A stretch of DNA of 64,000 nucleotides from Clostridia bacterium (GCA_017509065.1 JAFWQM010000145.1:1-64000); one strand, 5' to 3'. Shown: positions 43,272-52,378, counted from the first letter of the stretch. Made by a program: numbers and translations. Notes: generated by a model not told the origin, from the letters alone.

Positions 43272-44039
43272 ATGATCGCCAAAAGAATCATTCCCTGCCT
43301 GGACGTGCGGAACGGGCGGGTGGTGAAGGGCACGAATTTCGAGGGCATCCAGGACGTGGCCGACCCGGTGGAGATGGCAAAGTATTACAACGACACCGGC
43401 GCGGACGAACTGGTGTTTTACGACATTACCGCCTCTTTTGAAGGCCGGGGCCTGTTCACCGACATTCTTAAACGCACGGCGGCGGAGGTGTTCATTCCCC
43501 TGACGGTGGGCGGCGGCATCAACGACGTGAGCGACTTTGAGTGCGTGCTGTCCTGCGGGGCGGACAAGGTGAGCGTGAACTCCGGGGCCATCAAAGATCC
43601 GACGCTGATTGAGCGCGCAGCCAAGCGGTATGGCGACCAGTGCGTGGTGCTGAGCATGGACGTGAAGCGGGTGGACGGGCAGTTCCGCATCTTCGCCAAA
43701 GGCGGGCGCGTAGATACCGGCATCGACGCCCTGCAATGGGCGCACGACGGCCAGGAGCGCGGCGCGGGGGAACTGGTGGTGAACAGCATCGACACCGACG
43801 GGGTGAAGCAGGGCTTCGACCTGGAAATGCTTTCCGCCATGGGGCAGCAGGTCACCATTCCCATCATCGCTTCCGGTGGCGCGGGAAAGATGGAAGATTT
43901 CAAAATTCTCTTTGAGTCCGTGCCGCAGGTGGACGCAGGACTCGCCGCCTCCATCTTCCATCGGAAGGAAGTGCCCCTGCCGGAGTTAAAACAGTATTTA
44001 GCTTCCCAGAACATACCGATGCGAATTCTGCGTGATTGA
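43272..44039 (+). CDS. hisF: Imidazole glycerol phosphate synthase, cyclase subunit HisF
   Basis: A 255-residue (beta/alpha)8 cyclase. PCLDVRNGRVVKGTNF has catalytic Asp11, LTVGGGINDV and LSMDVKRVDG (second Asp region) follow, and IASGGAGKMEDF is the phosphate loop. It partners HisH, encoded three genes earlier. Confidence 0.97.
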   Translation: MIAKRIIPCLDVRNGRVVKGTNFEGIQDVADPVEMAKYYNDTGADELVFYDITASFEGRGLFTDILKRTAAEVFIPLTVGGGINDVSDFECVLSCGADKVSVNSGAIKDPTLIERAAKRYGDQCVVLSMDVKRVDGQFRIFAKGGRVDTGIDALQWAHDGQERGAGELVVNSIDTDGVKQGFDLEMLSAMGQQVTIPIIASGGAGKMEDFKILFESVPQVDAGLAASIFHRKEVPLPELKQYLASQNIPMRILRD

Positions 44040-44081
44040 TTAAAGAACGATTTATTACAGCTTTCTCGGAAAGGGGGTTTG

Positions 44082-44121
44082 GGGGGGAACCGCTCTTTGG
44101 CTCCAAAGAGTAGTTTCCCCC
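44082..44121 (+). repeat. Extended G-tract stem-loop between hisF and hisIE
   Basis: GGGGGGAAC (44082-44090) pairs with GTTTCCCCC (44113-44121), and inside it CTCTTTGG (44093-44100) pairs with CCAAAGAG (44103-44110). Together 17 base pairs with a 2+2 internal loop. AAAGGGGGTTT just before it adds G-tracts. It resembles dispersed intergenic repeats of gut Clostridia. It ends 9 bases before the hisIE start and leaves no normal ribosome binding site. Confidence 0.75.
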
Positions 44122-44130
44122 AATAGAAAA

Positions 44131-44775
44131 ATGATTATTGATGAACTGAAATATGACGATAAGGGTTTAATTCCCGCCGTAGTGCAGGATTACTTCTCCA
44201 AGCAGGTTTTGACTGTGGCCTACATGAACAGGGAATCTCTGGAAATCTCCATGAAGGAGGGCCGCACCTGCTTCTTTTCCCGTTCCCGCCAGCAGCTTTG
44301 GCGCAAGGGGGAGACCAGCGGCAACACCCAGGAAATCGTGACCATCAAGGCGGACTGCGATTTGGACGCGCTGGTGGTGGAGGTCATCAAAAAAGGCCCC
44401 GCCTGCCACACCGGAAGCGAAAGCTGCTTCTTCAATCCGGTGTACCAGAGCGAGACCCGGCAGGATTTCTCCATGGAAGCGCTCTATGACCTGCTGGTGG
44501 GCCGTAAGATCCACCCCAAGGAGGGCAGCTACACCACCTATCTCTACCAGAAGGGCATTGATAAAATCCTCAAAAAAGTGGGGGAGGAGTGCACGGAGGT
44601 CATCGTGGCGGGCAAGGGCGGCGACAAGGCTGAAACCGTTTTTGAAATCGCCGACCTGGCCTACCATGTGATGGTGCTGATGGTGGAAATGGGCATCGAA
44701 CCCAAGGATATTTTTGCTCAGCTTGCCAGCCGCCATGTGGTCGATCACAAGGTGAAGCAGGAGAAGATGCAGTAA
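44131..44775 (+). CDS. hisI: Bifunctional phosphoribosyl-AMP cyclohydrolase / phosphoribosyl-ATP pyrophosphatase
   Basis: A 214-residue HisIE fusion. The N-terminal HisI half has YMNRESLEISMKEGRTCFFSRSR, KGETSGN and the zinc ligands DCDLDAL and CHTG. The C-terminal HisE half (from about residue 115) has KVGEECTEVIVAGKG and EIADLAYHVMVLM. It performs steps two and three. No Shine-Dalgarno sequence is visible before ATG 44131 (TTTCCCCCAATAGAAAA), so initiation may depend on the upstream hairpin or be weak. No clear terminator follows. Confidence 0.96.
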   Translation: MIIDELKYDDKGLIPAVVQDYFSKQVLTVAYMNRESLEISMKEGRTCFFSRSRQQLWRKGETSGNTQEIVTIKADCDLDALVVEVIKKGPACHTGSESCFFNPVYQSETRQDFSMEALYDLLVGRKIHPKEGSYTTYLYQKGIDKILKKVGEECTEVIVAGKGGDKAETVFEIADLAYHVMVLMVEMGIEPKDIFAQLASRHVVDHKVKQEKMQ

Positions 44776-44814
44776 TATCCGTTTTCTTTGTTCATAGATT
44801 ATTGCAGGAACTTA

Positions 44815-45867
44815 TTAGCTTTTTAAGCCCGCCTTGACCAACAGGCGGTCTTTTTGTTTCTGCGCCGCGGTCACAGAAGAATCCGTTTCTTCGGTCAGGC
44901 CCCATTCGTTTTTCAGCAGATCGAGAATCCGGTCATAGGTTTTCGCGGCATTCGCGTAATCGCCCATGATTTCATAGATATCTGCGATCCCCATCAGCGC
45001 GTCCTGGAAGCGAGGGCGTCTCAGATCCTTTTCAAACGCCTGCTCGTAATAGCTAATCGCTTTCCCATAGTCACTTTTCTTGGCATAGTACTGCGCCGTT
45101 TCAAACAGGCATGCGTCGTCGTCCGGGTGCTCCCCGATCAGTTCTTCCATGATGCTGTCCGCTGTTTTTTCGTCGAATCGTGCCAGGGCAATGTAAGCGC
45201 GGTAAACCTGTTTCATGATGGGGTGGGCATTTTTTAAGGAACAGTACCGATCCAGCCAACGTTCGGCCTCATTGGACCGATGGTCGGCGATGAGGTTGTC
45301 CAGCAGGTACATATAGGGCACCGCTGCGTTGGGATGGGCCTCCGCCAGCTCACGGTAAAAGTTGATGGCTCTGGAGTGATTGGCCATATTCCAATCCCAT
45401 GCGGCATGGTTTTCCGTTCTGTTCAGTACCCACTGGCAGCCCTTTTCGTCCGGCGCGCGGAGGATCGCCTCTTTCGCGTAGTGCGCCGCCTTCTTCGCTT
45501 CCGCGTTCATGCGGTGCCAGTAGAGATAGGCAATCAGCTCGGTTGCGCGCTTTTGATGCGTTTCGTCGGATAATGCGGCTTGAAGAAAGGCTTCATATTC
45601 CCGGAAGATGTCCGCGGGAAGCTCTTCCTCCGCATCCATGCGGTTTTCAATCCGGTTCAGTCGCTGATCGGTCGTCAGGTCAAACAGGTCGTCGATGGTG
45701 ACCCCAAAGATTTCTGCTAAAAGCGGCAGCGTTGAAATGTCCGGCATTGCCACGGCGTTTTCCCACTTGGACACTGACTGCGGGCCGATTCCCAGCTTCT
45801 CCGCCAGCTGCTCCTGCGTCATGCCCGCCTTAAAGCGAAGCTGTTTGATTTTCTTCCCGAGTTCCAT
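44815..45867 (-). CDS. XRE-family regulator with C-terminal TPR-like repeats
   Basis: A 350-residue protein. An N-terminal Cro/C1 helix-turn-helix (MTQEQLAEKLGIGPQSVSKWENAVAMPDISTLPLLAEIFGV-type, about residues 5-60) is followed by a long helical region with TPR-like units, for example AISYYEQAFEKDLRRPRFQDA and AAKTYDRILDLLKNEWG. Regulators of this build (RRNPP-like, though shorter here) often sense a peptide or protein partner. No small peptide gene is evident beside it. It has its own promoter at 45900-45928 and ends convergently 39 bases from the his operon. Confidence 0.82.
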   Translation of the reverse strand: MELGKKIKQLRFKAGMTQEQLAEKLGIGPQSVSKWENAVAMPDISTLPLLAEIFGVTIDDLFDLTTDQRLNRIENRMDAEEELPADIFREYEAFLQAALSDETHQKRATELIAYLYWHRMNAEAKKAAHYAKEAILRAPDEKGCQWVLNRTENHAAWDWNMANHSRAINFYRELAEAHPNAAVPYMYLLDNLIADHRSNEAERWLDRYCSLKNAHPIMKQVYRAYIALARFDEKTADSIMEELIGEHPDDDACLFETAQYYAKKSDYGKAISYYEQAFEKDLRRPRFQDALMGIADIYEIMGDYANAAKTYDRILDLLKNEWGLTEETDSSVTAAQKQKDRLLVKAGLKS

Positions 45868-45899
45868 GTTCCTGTCCTCCTGTTGTTTATTTCAAACTC

Positions 45900-45928
45900 A
45901 TTATACGAAATCGGCAGGCCGCAATCAA
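45900..45928 (-). promoter_or_regulatory. Promoter of the XRE/TPR regulator
   Basis: Minus strand: TTGATT (plus 45923-45928), 17-base spacer, perfect TATAAT (plus 45900-45905), about 33 bases before the start codon, with CAGGAGGACAG as ribosome site. Confidence 0.8.
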
Positions 45929-46006
45929 TAACGCAGGTTTCAAGTCCTGTCGCCTGTTGGTTGAGCGGATGGAAAACGAAAGGCGGCAATCGCCTGTTCC
46001 GCGTTC

Positions 46007-46996
46007 TCAGTATTGCAGCGGCTGCGCGGTGACAGAGCGTTCCGCCCCGTGCATTTTATCCAGGCATAAGCGGATGAAGCTTTCGGCGATCTTGCCGCAA
46101 TAGCGGTCCTTGTTGTATCCGATAGCGATAGTGTCCGAAAGAGAATCGTCAAAGAGGGGACAGACCTCAACCAGTTTGCGGATATAGGAGCCGGCTGTGC
46201 CCGAGGCCACATAATTGCTGTTGAGATAAAGTTCCGGGCATACGGCGATCCCGATTCCTTCAGCGGCGAGGGCCATGGCAGTCTGCGTATTGTTCGTTTC
46301 AAATTTGATCAGCGGTTTGATATGCGCGGTTTTAAACACCTGATCTGTGATGGTGCGGATGCGGTCGCCCTCCTTGAGCATAACAAAGGGAAAATCGCGG
46401 AAGATGGAAATATCGTGGTTTTCGCGGAATGCGGACAGGCGGGCTTCTATCCGGTTCGCCGTTTTCCAGTGATTCCTTAGCAGGCTCTTCGGGATGACGA
46501 GATGGAGGCGGTCCCGCATTAAAGGGAATGATTCAGCTCGATCGATCCGGAACGGGGCAAAGCCGATCATCACATCGATTTCTCCGTGTTCCAGCAGGCT
46601 TTCCAGCATCTGGGTGCTGCCTTCCTGCACGGAAAGTTCCACCAGCGGGAACTGGCTGATGAATTCCGGCAGCACCAAGGGCAGGATCGCCTGGCCCCGG
46701 GTGTAGGATATGCCGATACGCAGTTCCCCGCGGATATTGCCGTTGATGTCATTCAGCATGACGACCGTCTGCTTATGCAGGTCGAGCATCCGTTCGACCG
46801 CCGCGCGGTACTGGCGTCCGCTGTAGGTGAGCTCCAGCCCCTGCCGGCGTTCAAACAGCCGGCAGCCAAGTTCTGATTCCAATCGTGAAATGCAGTCGCT
46901 CAGCGCTTGCTGGCTGATATGCAGCCGTTCAGCAGCCCGGGTGATGTTGCCGGTTTCCGCTGCCATCATGAAGTATTCCATGTTCTGAAAATTCAT
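46007..46996 (-). CDS. LysR-family transcriptional regulator
   Basis: A 329-residue LysR protein. The N-terminal winged helix is MNFQNMEYFMMAAETGNITRAAERLHISQQALSDCISRLE-like (residues 1-60), and the C-terminal effector domain contains LRIGISYTRGQAILPL. Start ATG 46996 is preceded by GGGAGGGAAGATA, while the frame stays open for 100 codons upstream without a ribosome site. It is transcribed away from korD and, by the usual LysR arrangement, probably controls the kor-suc operon in response to a metabolite. A weak stem (AGGCG-ATTGC-CGCCT with T-rich tail on the minus strand, near 45970-45990) may terminate it. Confidence 0.88.
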   Translation of the reverse strand: MNFQNMEYFMMAAETGNITRAAERLHISQQALSDCISRLESELGCRLFERRQGLELTYSGRQYRAAVERMLDLHKQTVVMLNDINGNIRGELRIGISYTRGQAILPLVLPEFISQFPLVELSVQEGSTQMLESLLEHGEIDVMIGFAPFRIDRAESFPLMRDRLHLVIPKSLLRNHWKTANRIEARLSAFRENHDISIFRDFPFVMLKEGDRIRTITDQVFKTAHIKPLIKFETNNTQTAMALAAEGIGIAVCPELYLNSNYVASGTAGSYIRKLVEVCPLFDDSLSDTIAIGYNKDRYCGKIAESFIRLCLDKMHGAERSVTAQPLQY

Positions 46997-47171
46997 TATC
47001 TTCCCTCCCGCTGTGCTTTCCCTGTTCGTGATTATACCACAAAATAATTCTTGTGAAAAGTACGATATAAAAACTGTTTTAAATTGTGATTTGGATGCAG
47101 TATAATAAAAACAGAAAGAAGCGAAAAAAGAGCATAGAGATATCAGTTCAAAACAAGGTAGGAGGCAGATT
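46997..47171. promoter_or_regulatory. Divergent LysR/kor control region
   Basis: A 175-base AT-rich gap between lysR and korD. On the plus strand TATAAT lies at 47101-47106 with only a poor -35 (TTTAAA at 47078-47083), as expected for a LysR-activated promoter. The sequence TTCTTGTGAAAAGTACGA upstream contains T-N11-A spacings compatible with a LysR box, but none is convincing alone. Confidence 0.5.
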
Positions 47172-47405
47172 ATGACGGCAAAAAAAGAATTGATCCTGAA
47201 CCCGGACTGGTGCAAGGGATGCGGAATCTGCGCGGCTTTCTGTCCGAAAGGAGCGCTGGAGATCGTGAATGATAAGGTGCGGCGCGTCGAAAATGCGGAA
47301 TGCATACTGTGCGGACAATGCGAGCTTCGCTGCCCGGACTATGCGATTTATATCAATGAGGAAGAGTCGGAGGGAGATGAAAACCAGTGGATCAAATCGT
47401 ATTGA
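47172..47405 (+). CDS. korD: 2-oxoacid:ferredoxin oxidoreductase delta (2x4Fe-4S) subunit
   Basis: A 77-residue ferredoxin with two 4Fe-4S motifs: CKGCGICAAFCP (Cys14, 17, 20, 24) and CILCGQCELRCP. In four-subunit KGOR-type enzymes this subunit wires electrons to external ferredoxin. AGGTAGGAGGCAG precedes the ATG. Its end overlaps korA by 19 bases, which indicates tight co-translation. Confidence 0.9.
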   Translation: MTAKKELILNPDWCKGCGICAAFCPKGALEIVNDKVRRVENAECILCGQCELRCPDYAIYINEEESEGDENQWIKSY

Positions 47406-48523
47406 TGCAGGGAAACGAAGCCTGTGTGGAAGGCGCGATTGCCGCCGGCATGCGGTTGTTCGCGGGCTACCCCATCACCCCTTCCACCGAGATTGCCGAG
47501 CTGTCGGCTTACCGTCTGCCCCAGGTGGGCGGGAAGTTTATCCAGATGGAGGATGAAATCGCCTCCATCGCCTGTGCCATCGGCGGCTCCGTAGCCGGGG
47601 TCAAATCCATGACCGCGACCAGCGGCCCCGGCTTTTCCCTGAAACAGGAAAACTTAGGCTACGCCTGCCTGGCGGAGATCCCCATCGTGGTGGTGGACGT
47701 GCAGCGCATGGGTCCTTCCACGGGCATGCCCACTTCCCCCTCACAGGGCGACGTCATGATGGCCCGCTGGGGGACGCACGGCGACCACCCGATCATCGTC
47801 ATCAGCCCCTCCTCGGTGACAGAGGCGTACTATCAGACGATCCGCGCCTTTAACCTGTCCGAAAAATACAGGACGCCGGTGATTTTCCTGATGGATGAAA
47901 TCATCGGGCATCTGCGCGAGGGCATGCAAATGAAGGAAGCGGAGGATATCACCATCGTCAATCGGCCGACGGTGCAGTTCCCCGACCCGAAACGCAAGCC
48001 GTACCATATGAATGAGAAGAAGGGGCAGATGGTGCCCCAGATGGCACCCTTCGGCTGCGGCCAGCGCTACAACATCACGGGCCTGATCCACGATGAATCG
48101 GGCTTCCCCACGAACTCCCCCGAGGAAGCGGAGAAGCTGATGTACAGGCTGATGCATAAAATCTCAGACAATTACAAAGACATTGTCCGGTACGAAATGG
48201 TCAACATGGACGACGCGGATGTGGTCATCGTTTGCTACGGTGGCACCATGCGCGCGGCGCAGACGGCTATGGAGCAGGCACGGGAAAAAGGCATCCGCTG
48301 CGGCATTTTCCGTCCCGTCACCATCTGGCCCTTCCCGGAGCGGGAGCTAACCGCAGCGCTGGGCGGATTGAAAAAGATCGTCGTTGCCGAGCATAACTGC
48401 GGCCAGATCGTCCTGGAGGTGGAATGCCTCGCGCGCGGCGCCTGTCCCGTCGCTTTCGTCGGAAAGTGGAACGGCACCGTGATCACGCCGCAGGAGATCC
48501 TGCAGAAAGTGGAGGAAGCGTAA
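47387..48523 (+). CDS. korA: 2-oxoglutarate:ferredoxin oxidoreductase alpha subunit
   Basis: A 378-residue subunit with the pyrimidine-binding domain of the 2-oxoacid oxidoreductase superfamily. It begins (M)DQIVLMQGNEACVEGAIA with FAGYPITPSTEIAE, and QMEDEIASIACAIGGS carries the Glu that activates thiamine diphosphate. GTG 47387 is the start: GGAGGGAG lies 10 bases upstream and no ATG fits the family N-terminus. The size and lack of a fused gamma domain agree with KorA/OorA; VorB-type branched-chain enzymes are a possible alternative. Confidence 0.88.
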   Translation: MDQIVLMQGNEACVEGAIAAGMRLFAGYPITPSTEIAELSAYRLPQVGGKFIQMEDEIASIACAIGGSVAGVKSMTATSGPGFSLKQENLGYACLAEIPIVVVDVQRMGPSTGMPTSPSQGDVMMARWGTHGDHPIIVISPSSVTEAYYQTIRAFNLSEKYRTPVIFLMDEIIGHLREGMQMKEAEDITIVNRPTVQFPDPKRKPYHMNEKKGQMVPQMAPFGCGQRYNITGLIHDESGFPTNSPEEAEKLMYRLMHKISDNYKDIVRYEMVNMDDADVVIVCYGGTMRAAQTAMEQAREKGIRCGIFRPVTIWPFPERELTAALGGLKKIVVAEHNCGQIVLEVECLARGACPVAFVGKWNGTVITPQEILQKVEEA

Positions 48524-49402
48524 ATGAAAGTCAATACCGGCGATGTAAACGCGGCTTCCCGGACAAAACAGATGTCCAACCTCATCTATAAATACATGCG
48601 TCCCGAGCATCTTCCGCAGATCTGGTGCCCCGGCTGCGGCAACGGCATCATCATGCGCGACGTGGCTCAGGCCATCGAAAACTTGGGTCTGAGCCGCAAC
48701 CAGACAGTGATCGTGTCGGGCATCGGCTGCTCCTCGCGGGCGGCGGGATACATGGACTTCAATACAATCCACACCACCCACGGCCGGGCAATCGCCTTCG
48801 CCACGGGCATCAAGCTGGCCAATCCCGAACTGGAAGTCATCGTGATCGCGGGGGACGGCGACATTTCCGCCATTGGAGGCAATCACCTGATCCATGCAGC
48901 CCGCAGGAATATCGGGCTTACGGTGGTGGTGATGAACAACAGCACCTACGGCATGACGGGCGGGCAGTACAGCCCCACCACGCCCACGAACGCCTACGGC
49001 ACCACCGCGCCTTACGGCAATTTGGACCGCTCCTTTGACATCGCTGGCCTGGCCTACGGAGCAGGCGCTTCCTATGCAGCGCGGGGCAGCGCGTACCATG
49101 TGCAGCAGACCATCGGCCTGATCCAGGATGGCATCCGCAACAAAGGCTTTTCCATCATCGATGTGGCCAGCATCTGCCCCACCTACTACGGTCGCAAGAA
49201 CAAAAAAGGCGACGCCGTGGAAATGATGAAATGGCAGCGGGATCACGCGGTCACGGTGGAGCAGGCGGCCAAGCTGGAGCCGGAACAGCTCAAGGACAAG
49301 CTGGTCATCGGCCTTTTGCATCATGCCCAGTACCCGGAGTTTACCTACAAATACGACATGCTGATCCAGAAGCTGGCGGAGGAGCGTGAAGCAAATGAGT
49401 AA
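48524..49402 (+). CDS. korB: 2-oxoglutarate:ferredoxin oxidoreductase beta subunit (TPP)
   Basis: A 292-residue thiamine-diphosphate subunit. WCPGCGNGI has the Cys pair of the proximal cluster, GDGDISAIGGNHLIHAAR with the later MNNSTYGMTGGQ is the TPP/magnesium motif, and SPTTPTNAYGTTAPYG follows. It starts immediately after the korA stop with GGAGG overlapping the korA end. Together with KorA it decarboxylates 2-oxoglutarate to succinyl-CoA. Confidence 0.9.
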   Translation: MKVNTGDVNAASRTKQMSNLIYKYMRPEHLPQIWCPGCGNGIIMRDVAQAIENLGLSRNQTVIVSGIGCSSRAAGYMDFNTIHTTHGRAIAFATGIKLANPELEVIVIAGDGDISAIGGNHLIHAARRNIGLTVVVMNNSTYGMTGGQYSPTTPTNAYGTTAPYGNLDRSFDIAGLAYGAGASYAARGSAYHVQQTIGLIQDGIRNKGFSIIDVASICPTYYGRKNKKGDAVEMMKWQRDHAVTVEQAAKLEPEQLKDKLVIGLLHHAQYPEFTYKYDMLIQKLAEEREANE

Positions 49403-49988
49403 AATGGAACTTCGTCTGGCGGGCAGCGGAGGCCAGGGCGTGATCCTCGCTTCGGTCATCCTGGCCGAGGCGGCTGTCCAGTCCGGAAAATACACCGCCC
49501 AGAGCCAATCCTACGGCCCGGAGGCGCGCGGCGGCGCCTGCAAAGCGGAGACGCTCATTTCCGACGCGCCCATTGGCTTTACCAAGGTGCAGGAGCCCAC
49601 CTTCCTCATGGCGCTGACCCAGAAAGCGCTAGATAAATATACGGTTTCGCTTCCTGAAAACTGCCTGGTGCTCGTGGATGAGAGCCTTACCGTCCCGGAG
49701 AACCTGAGCGGCCATCGGGTATTGTGCCTTCCCATTCTGCGGACAGCCAAAGAGGCGGTGGGCCGCGTCCAGACAGCGAACGTGCTGGCTGTCGGGTGCA
49801 TCAACGCGCTGCTTGGTATTACGGACATGGAGACGCTGACGAAAGCCGCCCTGCTTCACGTGCCCCGGGGCACAGAAGAAATCAATCTTAAAGCGCTTGC
49901 GGAGGGTGTGAAGCTGGCGGCTGCCCTTCCCGGGGAAGAAAATGCCCCGGCGTTCCGCTCCGGAAAGAAAAAAGGGGCGAGCAAATGA
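49395..49988 (+). CDS. korC: 2-oxoglutarate:ferredoxin oxidoreductase gamma subunit
   Basis: A 197-residue gamma subunit. ELRLAGSGGQGVILASVILAEAA with QSQSYGPEARGG is the POR gamma domain that forms part of the CoA site. ATG 49395 has GGAGGAG upstream and overlaps the korB stop by eight bases; a GTG at 49386 is an in-frame alternative. The stop overlaps the sucC start (ATGA). Confidence 0.9.
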   Translation: MSKMELRLAGSGGQGVILASVILAEAAVQSGKYTAQSQSYGPEARGGACKAETLISDAPIGFTKVQEPTFLMALTQKALDKYTVSLPENCLVLVDESLTVPENLSGHRVLCLPILRTAKEAVGRVQTANVLAVGCINALLGITDMETLTKAALLHVPRGTEEINLKALAEGVKLAAALPGEENAPAFRSGKKKGASK

Positions 49989-51157
49989 AAATCCATGAAT
50001 ATCAGGCGAAAGAGCTGCTTCGCGCGTACGGCGCACCCGTCCCGCCGGGTGAAGTGGCACTCACCGCGGAACAGGCAGCAGCGGCAGCGGAAAAGTTTGG
50101 CCGCTGCGTGCTGAAAGCGCAGGTGCATTCCGGCGGGCGCGGCAAAGCGGGCGGCGTCAGGCTGGCGGAAAACGCGGAGGAAGCCCGCGCTCTCGCCGAA
50201 ATAATGCTTGGGATGCGGATGGTGACGAATCAGACCGGGCGGGAAGGAAAGCTGGTGCGCAAGCTGCTGGTCACCCCGGCGGTGGATGTGAAAAAAGAGT
50301 TTTACCTGAGCGTGACCGGCGATCATGAAAACGCCTCCCTGGTGATCATCGCGTCCGCAGACGGGGGAACCGAGATCGAGGAAACAGCCAGAACCCATCC
50401 CGAACGCATTGCCCGCGTCAGCGTTTCGGCGGTGGAAGGCTTCAAGCGCTATGAAGGCCTGCAGGTCGCGGGCGTTTTAGGGCTGACCGGGGAAAACGAA
50501 AATGAGCTCATTTCACTGCTGGAATCCATGACCAGGCTCTATCTGGAAAAGGAATGCTCGCTCGTGGAGATCAACCCCCTGGTGCTGACCGGGGAGGGTC
50601 ATCTTCTGTGCCTGGATGCGAAGGTGACCTTCGACGACAACGCGCTGTTCCGGCACCCCGATCTGAAAGAGCTGCGGGACATTGACGAGGAAGACCCTCG
50701 GGAATACCGGGCTTCGCAGTATGATTTGAATTACGTGAGCCTCAGCGGCAGCATAGGCTGTCTCGTCAACGGCGCAGGGCTGGCCATGGCCACCATGGAC
50801 ATTATCCACCATTTCGGAGGCGAACCGGCCAATTTCCTGGACGTGGGCGGCAGCGCCTCGAAAGAAAAGGTGCAGGCCGCGTTTGAACTGCTGCTTTCGG
50901 ATGAAAACGTCTGCGCGATCTTTGTCAATATCTTCGGCGGCATCATGAAGTGCGATGTCATTGCAGAGGGCGTGGTGGCGGCCGCCCGGGAAATGGGCAT
51001 TGCCATTCCGCTGATCGTACGGCTGGAAGGGACGAACGTTGAACTGGGCAAGCGGATTTTGGCGGCTTCAAACCTCAAAATCATTGCCGCCGAGAGCATG
51101 GCCGACGGCGCGCGCAAGGCCGTGGAAGCCGCGCGGAAAGGGGGTGACGGCGCGTGA
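49985..51157 (+). CDS. sucC: Succinyl-CoA synthetase beta subunit
   Basis: A 390-residue ATP-grasp subunit. [19 protein letters not shown] is the classical start, [14 protein letters not shown] binds nucleotide, [21 protein letters not shown] and [17 protein letters not shown] follow. With SucD it turns succinyl-CoA into succinate while making ATP or GTP. It is coupled to korC and sucD by four-base overlaps, so substrate-level phosphorylation follows the oxidoreductase directly. Confidence 0.96.
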   Translation: MKIHEYQAKELLRAYGAPVPPGEVALTAEQAAAAAEKFGRCVLKAQVHSGGRGKAGGVRLAENAEEARALAEIMLGMRMVTNQTGREGKLVRKLLVTPAVDVKKEFYLSVTGDHENASLVIIASADGGTEIEETARTHPERIARVSVSAVEGFKRYEGLQVAGVLGLTGENENELISLLESMTRLYLEKECSLVEINPLVLTGEGHLLCLDAKVTFDDNALFRHPDLKELRDIDEEDPREYRASQYDLNYVSLSGSIGCLVNGAGLAMATMDIIHHFGGEPANFLDVGGSASKEKVQAAFELLLSDENVCAIFVNIFGGIMKCDVIAEGVVAAAREMGIAIPLIVRLEGTNVELGKRILAASNLKIIAAESMADGARKAVEAARKGGDGA

Positions 51158-52056
51158 GCATTTGGGTCGATGCGAATACCAGGGTGATCGTGCAGGGTGT
51201 CACCGGCAAGCAGGGAGCGTTCCACACGGAGCAGATGCTTGCTTACGGCACAAAGATCGTCGCCGGCGTCACCCCCGGCAAGGGCGGCCAGACGATGCTG
51301 GGCGTGCCCGTGTTTCAGACGGTGGCGGAAGCCAAAGCCGCCACCAAAGCGAACGCCTCGGTGATCTATGTTCCGCCCCGCTTCGCTGCGGACGCTATCT
51401 TTGAAGCGGCGGACGCTGGGATAACCCTGGTCGTCTGCATCACGGAGGGCATTCCCATCCTGGATATGGCGCGAGTCAAGCGCTATCTGACTGGAACCAA
51501 TACCCGGCTCATCGGGCCAAACTGCCCCGGCATCATCACGCCGGGCGCATGCAAGATCGGCATCATGCCCGGCTACATCCACCGCAAGGGGCACGTGGGG
51601 GTCATCTCCCGCTCCGGCACCCTGACCTATGAAGCCGTCAAGCAGCTTTCCGACCGGGGCATCGGCCAGTCCACGGTGATCGGTATCGGCGGCGATCCCA
51701 TCCGGGGAACCAGCTTTCTGGATGCGCTGCAGGCCTTTGAAGCGGATGCGGACACCTATGCCGTGGTCATGAACGGCGAGATCGGCGGAAGCGGCGAGGA
51801 GGAAGCCGCTGACTACATCCAAAGCAAAATGACCAAGCCTGTGGCCGCCTTTATCGGCGGGCAGTCCGCTCCGACGGGCAAACGCATGGGCCATGCCGGG
51901 GCCATTATCTCCGGCGGCAAAGGCACCGCCGAGGGCAAGATCGAAACGCTTCGCGCCGCCAGGGTGGAGGTCGCGCTCACGCCGGACCGGATCGGCGACG
52001 CGCTGGTCAAGATCCTGTCTGATCGCGGATTGCTGGATACATGCCGCGCTGACTGA
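51154..52056 (+). CDS. sucD: Succinyl-CoA synthetase alpha subunit
   Basis: A 300-residue CoA-binding subunit. [19 protein letters not shown] binds Co[12 protein letters not shown] follows, and the phosphohistidine is in [15 protein letters not shown]. The start is GTG 51154, inside the sucC stop, with AAAGGGGGTGACG as ribosome site. Confidence 0.96.
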   Translation: MSIWVDANTRVIVQGVTGKQGAFHTEQMLAYGTKIVAGVTPGKGGQTMLGVPVFQTVAEAKAATKANASVIYVPPRFAADAIFEAADAGITLVVCITEGIPILDMARVKRYLTGTNTRLIGPNCPGIITPGACKIGIMPGYIHRKGHVGVISRSGTLTYEAVKQLSDRGIGQSTVIGIGGDPIRGTSFLDALQAFEADADTYAVVMNGEIGGSGEEEAADYIQSKMTKPVAAFIGGQSAPTGKRMGHAGAIISGGKGTAEGKIETLRAARVEVALTPDRIGDALVKILSDRGLLDTCRAD

Positions 52057-52074
52057 AAAGTGAGGTAAAAACCA

Positions 52075-52368
52075 ATGAATACTGCCGCATTGCTGGAAAC
52101 CGCTATGATCCTTTGCTTTGGCATCTCCTGGCCCCTGTCCATCGCGCGCATGTATAAAAGCTGGTCTACCGGCGGCAAGAGCATCTTTTTCAGCTGCTTT
52201 ATCCTGCTGGGCTACATCTGCGGTATCTGCGCCAAGATCGTGACGCAGAGCTACAACCTGGCCTTCATCTTCTACATCATCAATACCGTCATGGTCACGG
52301 TGGATATTCTGCTGTGGATTCGCAACAACAGGTATGAAAAGACCGGGAGGAAAACCTTCTTTTCCTGA
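52075..52368 (+). CDS. Small PQ-loop/SemiSWEET-like membrane protein
   Basis: A 97-residue protein with three hydrophobic helices. ISWPLSIARMYKSWSTGGKSIFF, between helices one and two, has the Trp-Pro and Lys-Ser-x-x-x-x-Gly-Lys-Ser pattern seen in a bacterial PQ-loop group related to SemiSWEET transporters. Such half-transporters act as dimers; the substrate is not known. It lies 18 bases after sucD with GTGAGGTAAAA before the ATG, ahead of the operon terminator, so it may move a metabolite linked to the kor-suc pathway (inference). Confidence 0.65.
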   Translation: MNTAALLETAMILCFGISWPLSIARMYKSWSTGGKSIFFSCFILLGYICGICAKIVTQSYNLAFIFYIINTVMVTVDILLWIRNNRYEKTGRKTFFS

Positions 52369-52378
52369 GAGAAAACGC

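Noticed and set aside
44815..45867. Quorum-sensing peptide gene beside the XRE/TPR regulator
   Set aside because: No short secreted-peptide frame with a ribosome site is visible in the flanking gaps, which are only 39 and about 140 bases long.
46997..47305. N-terminal extension of the LysR protein by about 100 residues
   Set aside because: The extension has no ribosome site and no LysR similarity, and would overlap the kor promoter and korD; ATG 46996 starts exactly at the helix-turn-helix with GGGAGGG upstream.
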